Origin: Chitinophagales bacterium
GTDB taxonomy: Bacteria; Bacteroidota; Bacteroidia; Chitinophagales; UBA8649
DNA length: 64,000 nt
Direction of reading: 5' to 3'
Assembly (NCBI GenBank): GCA_020635995.1
Contig: JACJYS010000001.1
Coordinates: 744,001-808,000, forward strand
Part shown: positions 60,215-64,000 of the stretch, piece after piece
Position numbering within the stretch: the first letter of the stretch is position 1
Layout: the number at the start of each line of letters is the position of its first letter
Notes under the pieces: generated by a model
What the model saw: only the letters and a program-made list of their open reading frames with translations
Database searches by the model: none
Told to the model about the DNA's origin: nothing
Position numbers and translations under genes: made by a program

Positions 60215-61837
60215 ATGTCTAAGTATATTTTTGTAACAGGTGGAGTAACTTCTTCTTTGGGAAAAGGTATTTTTGCTGCGTCATTAGCAAAGCTACTTCA
60301 AGGTAGAGGATATAAAGTTACTATACAAAAATTTGATCCCTATATTAATGTTGACCCAGGTACGCTAAACCCTTATGAGCATGGCGAATGTTTTGTAACA
60401 GATGACGGTGCTGAAACAGATTTAGACTTAGGTCATTACGAACGTTTTTTAAATATACGTACCAGCCAAGCAAATAATGTTACTACGGGCAGAATTTATC
60501 AAACGGTAATAAACAAAGAACGGGCCGGAGCTTATTTAGGCAAAACTGTACAGGTTATACCTCATATTACAGATGAAATAAAACGCAGAATGTTACTTTT
60601 AGGCGAAAGTGGCAAGTACGATATTATAATAACAGAGCTTGGTGGCACTGTAGGCGATATAGAATCTTTGCCTTATATAGAAGCTGTACGTCAGTTGCAG
60701 TATGAATTAGGCAAAACCAATAATATAGTTTGCCATTTAACTTTAGTGCCTTATTTAAAAGCTGCTGGTGAGCTAAAAACAAAACCTACGCAACATTCTG
60801 TTAAAGAAATGGCAAGAAATGGTGTGCAACCCGATATATTAGTGTGCCGTACAGAACACGATTTAGAGGAAGATATTCGTAGGAAATTAGCTAATTTTTG
60901 TAATGTAGATTACGATTGTGTTTTGCAAAGCATGGATGCCCCTTCTATATATCATGTGCCTATGGCTATGGAAAAAGAGCATGCCGATAAAACTATTTTA
61001 CGCAAGTTAGATTTGCCTTACGAAGGAAAATCTGATATACGAGAATGGGAAAGTTTTGTAGATAAGCTTAATCATCCTAAAAAAAGTATAAAAATTGGTT
61101 TAATAGGTAAATATGTAGAGTTGCAAGATGCTTATATTTCCATTAACGAAGCTTTTAACCATGCTGGAGTAGTGCATAATTGTGCGGTTAAAGTAAAAGC
61201 TATTCATAGCGAAGAAATAAATAAAGAGAATGTACAGCAAAAGTTATTAAAATTAGACGGAATATTAGTGGCTCCTGGTTTTGGAGATAGAGGAATAGAA
61301 GGAAAAATAGAAGCTATAAAATATGCCCGAGAAAATAATATACCGTTTTTAGGTATTTGCTTAGGTATGCAATGTGCCGTTATAGAGTTTGCCAGAAATG
61401 TTTTAAACTTTAAAAATGCTCATTCTACAGAAATGGATAGTGCTACACCTTATCCTGTTATTGACATAATGGAATCGCAGAAAAATATAGATAAATATGG
61501 CGGTACAATGCGATTAGGACAATATGAATGTAAAATAGAAAAAGATAGTCTTGCGGAAGAAATATATAATGAAACCACTATACAAGAACGCCACCGACAT
61601 AGATATGAATTTAACAATCAATATTTAGTTGATTTTGAAAATGCAGGAATGGAAGCCACCGGAATAAATCCTACAAATAATTTGGTAGAAATAGTAGAAG
61701 TAAAAAAACATCCGTTTTTTATAGGCGTTCAGTTTCACCCGGAATATAAAAGTACCGTAGCCGAGCCTCACCCACTATTTAAAGCCTTTGTAAAAGCATC
61801 TTTAGAACACAAAACCGCAGCAAAAGTAGAACTGTAA
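60215..61837 (+). CDS. pyrG: CTP synthase
   Basis: A 540-residue cytoplasmic enzyme that amidates UTP to CTP using glutamine and ATP. The start is the ATG at 60215 (MSKYIFVTGGVTSSLGKGI), since the TTG at 60191 adds eight residues before the family start. Synthase domain with VTGGVTSSLGKG and DPYINVDPGTLNPYEHGECFVTDDGAETDLDLGHYERF; glutaminase domain with the nucleophile Cys in FLGICLGMQCAVIEFARN and the FHPEYKS His/Glu pair. Normal length. Confidence 0.97.
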   Translation: MSKYIFVTGGVTSSLGKGIFAASLAKLLQGRGYKVTIQKFDPYINVDPGTLNPYEHGECFVTDDGAETDLDLGHYERFLNIRTSQANNVTTGRIYQTVINKERAGAYLGKTVQVIPHITDEIKRRMLLLGESGKYDIIITELGGTVGDIESLPYIEAVRQLQYELGKTNNIVCHLTLVPYLKAAGELKTKPTQHSVKEMARNGVQPDILVCRTEHDLEEDIRRKLANFCNVDYDCVLQSMDAPSIYHVPMAMEKEHADKTILRKLDLPYEGKSDIREWESFVDKLNHPKKSIKIGLIGKYVELQDAYISINEAFNHAGVVHNCAVKVKAIHSEEINKENVQQKLLKLDGILVAPGFGDRGIEGKIEAIKYARENNIPFLGICLGMQCAVIEFARNVLNFKNAHSTEMDSATPYPVIDIMESQKNIDKYGGTMRLGQYECKIEKDSLAEEIYNETTIQERHRHRYEFNNQYLVDFENAGMEATGINPTNNLVEIVEVKKHPFFIGVQFHPEYKSTVAEPHPLFKAFVKASLEHKTAAKVEL

Positions 61838-61859
61838 AAATTCTTACTATCCATTAATT

Positions 61860-63575
61860 ATGCAAAAAATATTTTTTTTACATACACTTTTCACTCTGTG
61901 TTTTATTCATCTTTCATTAGCTCAAAACTATAATATTCCTCCGGATTATTTCCGTTCGCCTTTAGATATACCTTTGTACTTATCCGGTACTTTTGGAGAG
62001 CCACGAACCACACATTTTCATACGGGAATAGATATAAAAACTGCCGGTGTGCAAGGCAAAAATATTTATGCCGTGGCAGATGGCTATATTTCTCGGGTTA
62101 ATGTTTCGCCTTATGGCTATGGAAATGCTTTGTATATAACGCACCCAAACGGCTATGTTTCTGTTTATGCCCATCTTAAAAATTTTAAAAAAGATATAGA
62201 AAATTGGCTGAAAGAACAGCAAATAGACGAAACCAGTTTTGCTGTTAATTTAGAAAGCTTACCACCAAACTTATTTCCTGTTAAAAAAGGAGATATTATT
62301 GCCCATTCGGGAAACTCAGGTGGCTCTGGTGGTCCTCACTTACACTTTGAAATACGCGACAGCTTAGAACATCCCATTAATCCACTTTATTTTGGCTACG
62401 ATTTGCAAGTAAAAGACAATGCTAAACCCAATATTTACAACATATTTTTTTACAATATTGACGAAGCAGGAAATCCTTTAAGCAATAAAAAAGTAACCGC
62501 TACAAATTTGGGTTATGGTACATACAAAATTTCAAATACGCAAAATGTAAATACTTCAAAATTGGGCATAGGGGTGCATACGGTAGATTTATTTACAGGA
62601 ACTTCTAATAAAAATGGAGTTTTTGAAATAAAAATGTTTGTTAATGACACATTGCACTATCATTATAGAGTAGATGAATTAGATTTTAATTTTACCAAAC
62701 ACGTTTATTCGCATTGCGATTATTGGGCTAAAAGAAGCAATAACAATACGGTGCATAAATGTTTTGTAGAAAAAGGGAATAAACTTAAAGTATATCCTGA
62801 GTTGGTTAACCAAGGGATTATTAATTTAGAAGACAATAAACCTAAAAACATAAGCGTAGAAGTTTTAGATTTTCACGGAAATAAATCAACTATAAATTTT
62901 AGCGTAGCAAAGGATTTAAACACCACTTATTTTATTAACAGCACTAAAGATTTTCAGTTTGATTTTAAACAAAGCGATTCAAACGCCATACAGTACAACG
63001 ATTTTAGATTAATACTACCCAAAGACGTACTATTTACCGATTTAAAATTTCAATTTTCCCGAGAAGGACAGGGAAAGTACAGCCAAATTTACAAGGTACA
63101 CGATGCTAAAGTGCCCGTAGCCGGCTATTTTGATATTTCTATTTTACCTACCAATATAGATACCACAAAATTGGATAAATACTACATTGCTTATAATGAT
63201 TACAACGGAAGAAAAAGATATGCAGGTGGTACATTTAGAAACGGTTACTTGAATACAAAATCAAGGGCATTGGGTACTTATTTTATAGATATAGATGAAG
63301 ATGCACCCGTAGTAAAAGTAGCTAATATTTATAACAATAAAAAAATGACTAATTTTTCTACCATACAGTTTACCGCCAGCGATGCTACAAGTGGAATAGC
63401 CGAATACAATTTGTTTATTAATGGAAATTGGGCAGTACTGGAATATGATGCTAAACGCAATTTATTTACTTATTATATAGATGATTTGGTAAAGCAAGGC
63501 TCTAATGATTTAGAGCTAATTATTTTAGACGATAGGAGCAACGCTACGGTAGTAAATTATACTTTCACGTACTAA
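61860..63575 (+). CDS. Exported M23 (LytM-type) peptidase with long C-terminal region
   Basis: A 571-residue exported protein with a signal peptide ending LSLAQ. The LytM domain (about 45-170) has zinc ligands HTGID (His54, Asp58), His105 in SVYAHL and the HxH motif His160-Leu-His162 followed by FEIRDS, so it can cleave peptidoglycan crosslinks. The C-terminal 400 residues are beta-rich and end with Ig-like strands (residues about 470-571: VANIYNNKKMTNFSTIQFTA). Possible role in cell wall growth or division. Confidence 0.9.
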   Translation: MQKIFFLHTLFTLCFIHLSLAQNYNIPPDYFRSPLDIPLYLSGTFGEPRTTHFHTGIDIKTAGVQGKNIYAVADGYISRVNVSPYGYGNALYITHPNGYVSVYAHLKNFKKDIENWLKEQQIDETSFAVNLESLPPNLFPVKKGDIIAHSGNSGGSGGPHLHFEIRDSLEHPINPLYFGYDLQVKDNAKPNIYNIFFYNIDEAGNPLSNKKVTATNLGYGTYKISNTQNVNTSKLGIGVHTVDLFTGTSNKNGVFEIKMFVNDTLHYHYRVDELDFNFTKHVYSHCDYWAKRSNNNTVHKCFVEKGNKLKVYPELVNQGIINLEDNKPKNISVEVLDFHGNKSTINFSVAKDLNTTYFINSTKDFQFDFKQSDSNAIQYNDFRLILPKDVLFTDLKFQFSREGQGKYSQIYKVHDAKVPVAGYFDISILPTNIDTTKLDKYYIAYNDYNGRKRYAGGTFRNGYLNTKSRALGTYFIDIDEDAPVVKVANIYNNKKMTNFSTIQFTASDATSGIAEYNLFINGNWAVLEYDAKRNLFTYYIDDLVKQGSNDLELIILDDRSNATVVNYTFTY

Positions 63576-63621
63576 TTTGGCACAACTCTTGCGTTTTGTT
63601 AAGTAATAAAATTGAAATGGT

Positions 63622-63822
63622 ATGAAAACAACAAATAAAGTATTATTAGGATTATATGTAGTGTTAGGTTTGTTTTTAAGTTCTTGTGGAGAAGTGTGTG
63701 TAAGATGCGAGAATGGAGCTACCGCAGAAACAGAAACAGAATGTTTTATAGATGATAATGAAAGAGCTGAATATGTGGCTACCAGAGAAGCCTTAGGTTT
63801 TACATGCAATAACAAAGAGTAA
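63622..63822 (+). CDS. Small Cys-containing lipoprotein
   Basis: A 66-residue protein with lipobox FLSSC (Cys22). The mature part contains Cys25-x-x-Cys28 (VCVRCE... spacing CVRC), one later Cys in TECFIDD and one in FTCNN, so four Cys may form disulfides or bind metal. Follows the M23 gene by 46 nt and converges on the barrel protein with a 3-nt gap. Family not recognised. Confidence 0.65.
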   Translation: MKTTNKVLLGLYVVLGLFLSSCGEVCVRCENGATAETETECFIDDNERAEYVATREALGFTCNNKE

Positions 63823-63825
63823 GTT

Positions 63826-64000
63826 TTAAAATGGATAACCAATAGCTACATTAAAAACTAAGTTTTTTTGTACCCACGGTCTAAATCCACTTTCAGGAAA
63901 CTGATTTATCCATCTTTCGCCACTACTGTTAAAAGGCTTGTAAATGGGAATACCAACATCGCCACGCAACACAAAAAAGTTAAAATCTAAGCGTAATCCA
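63826..64000 (-). CDS. C-terminal end of BamA/TamA-family (Omp85) outer-membrane protein, partial
   Basis: The reverse strand is open from the window edge to TAA at 63826-63828. The 58 visible residues include GLRLDFNFFVLRGDVGIPI and end FNVAIGYPF, the typical Omp85/BamA C-terminal strands with the final aromatic residue needed for barrel insertion. Most of the gene lies beyond the right edge. Confidence 0.8.
   Translation of the reverse strand, partial: GLRLDFNFFVLRGDVGIPIYKPFNSSGERWINQFPESGFRPWVQKNLVFNVAIGYPF

Noticed and set aside
1..64000. CRISPR array or rRNA operon
   Set aside because: No regularly spaced direct repeats and no rRNA-like sequence seen.

Overview
The window is a 64 kb piece of an AT-rich chromosome from the phylum Bacteroidota. 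The evidence is: several secreted proteins with type IX secretion (T9SS) C-terminal sorting domains (the YPNP type), repeated TAnnTTTG promoter -7 boxes with no obvious Shine-Dalgarno sequences, a BshC bacillithiol enzyme, a Bacteroidota-type 'putative porin', and the rsfS-ftsH-LUD gene order. I cannot place it more precisely from sequence alone; a free-living or environmental lineage is likely.

Layout. 1-12.9 kb: large secreted or surface proteins (an edge-truncated beta-propeller-like protein, a metzincin protease, another propeller-like T9SS protein). Between them lies a four-gene operon (7.2-10.5 kb) of unrecognised exported proteins, two of which share their end modules but have different middles. 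A C-terminal stub of a YifB/ComM-type ATPase lies at about 3.1-3.4 kb. 13-24.6 kb: a TPR-like helical protein, biotin carboxylase, a lysophospholipase and a lipoprotein M1 peptidase, then on the other strand the biotin carrier protein, folD and ogt, followed by a DUF58 protein and a lipoprotein. 24.6-33 kb: an ABC-F ATPase, tRNA-Leu(GAG), a T9SS-sorted SGNH hydrolase, an LCAD-like acyl-CoA dehydrogenase, a REP-like intergenic locus, a ferritin/di-heme peroxidase pair, menB and birA. 33-49.6 kb: rsfS-ftsH-LUD-lpxH, a thiol peroxidase, a pseudouridine synthase, a PTPS/QueD-folE pair, proline dehydrogenase-lipoate ligase, a SPOR-like protein, a LysM-containing LolA-like protein with sixA, bshC-rimO and a LuxC-like acyl-CoA reductase.

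49.7-53.7 kb is the clearest accessory island: a three-gene type IIS restriction-modification system. It has an HTH-fused adenine methyltransferase, a second D12-class methyltransferase and an AlwI/BspD6I-type endonuclease. A perfect inverted repeat overlaps its promoter, which suggests autoregulation. 53.7-64 kb returns to core genes: a DUF2461 protein, lpxK, purine nucleoside phosphorylase, putative porin, a second M1 peptidase, pyrG, an M23 peptidase, a small lipoprotein and the 3' end of a BamA/TamA-family barrel.

The most unusual signals are: (1) the promoter-overlapping operator of the R-M island; (2) two operon genes whose homologous or signal-peptide N-termini can only be reached through AUA or AUU start codons (lplA, porin); (3) three genes with the -7 box exactly 4 nt before the ATG, predicting leaderless mRNAs; (4) the paralogue-flanked exported operon. 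No intact-gene-free gap exceeds about 300 bp except the region around the YifB stub (2838-3488), which holds the stub and several hairpins.
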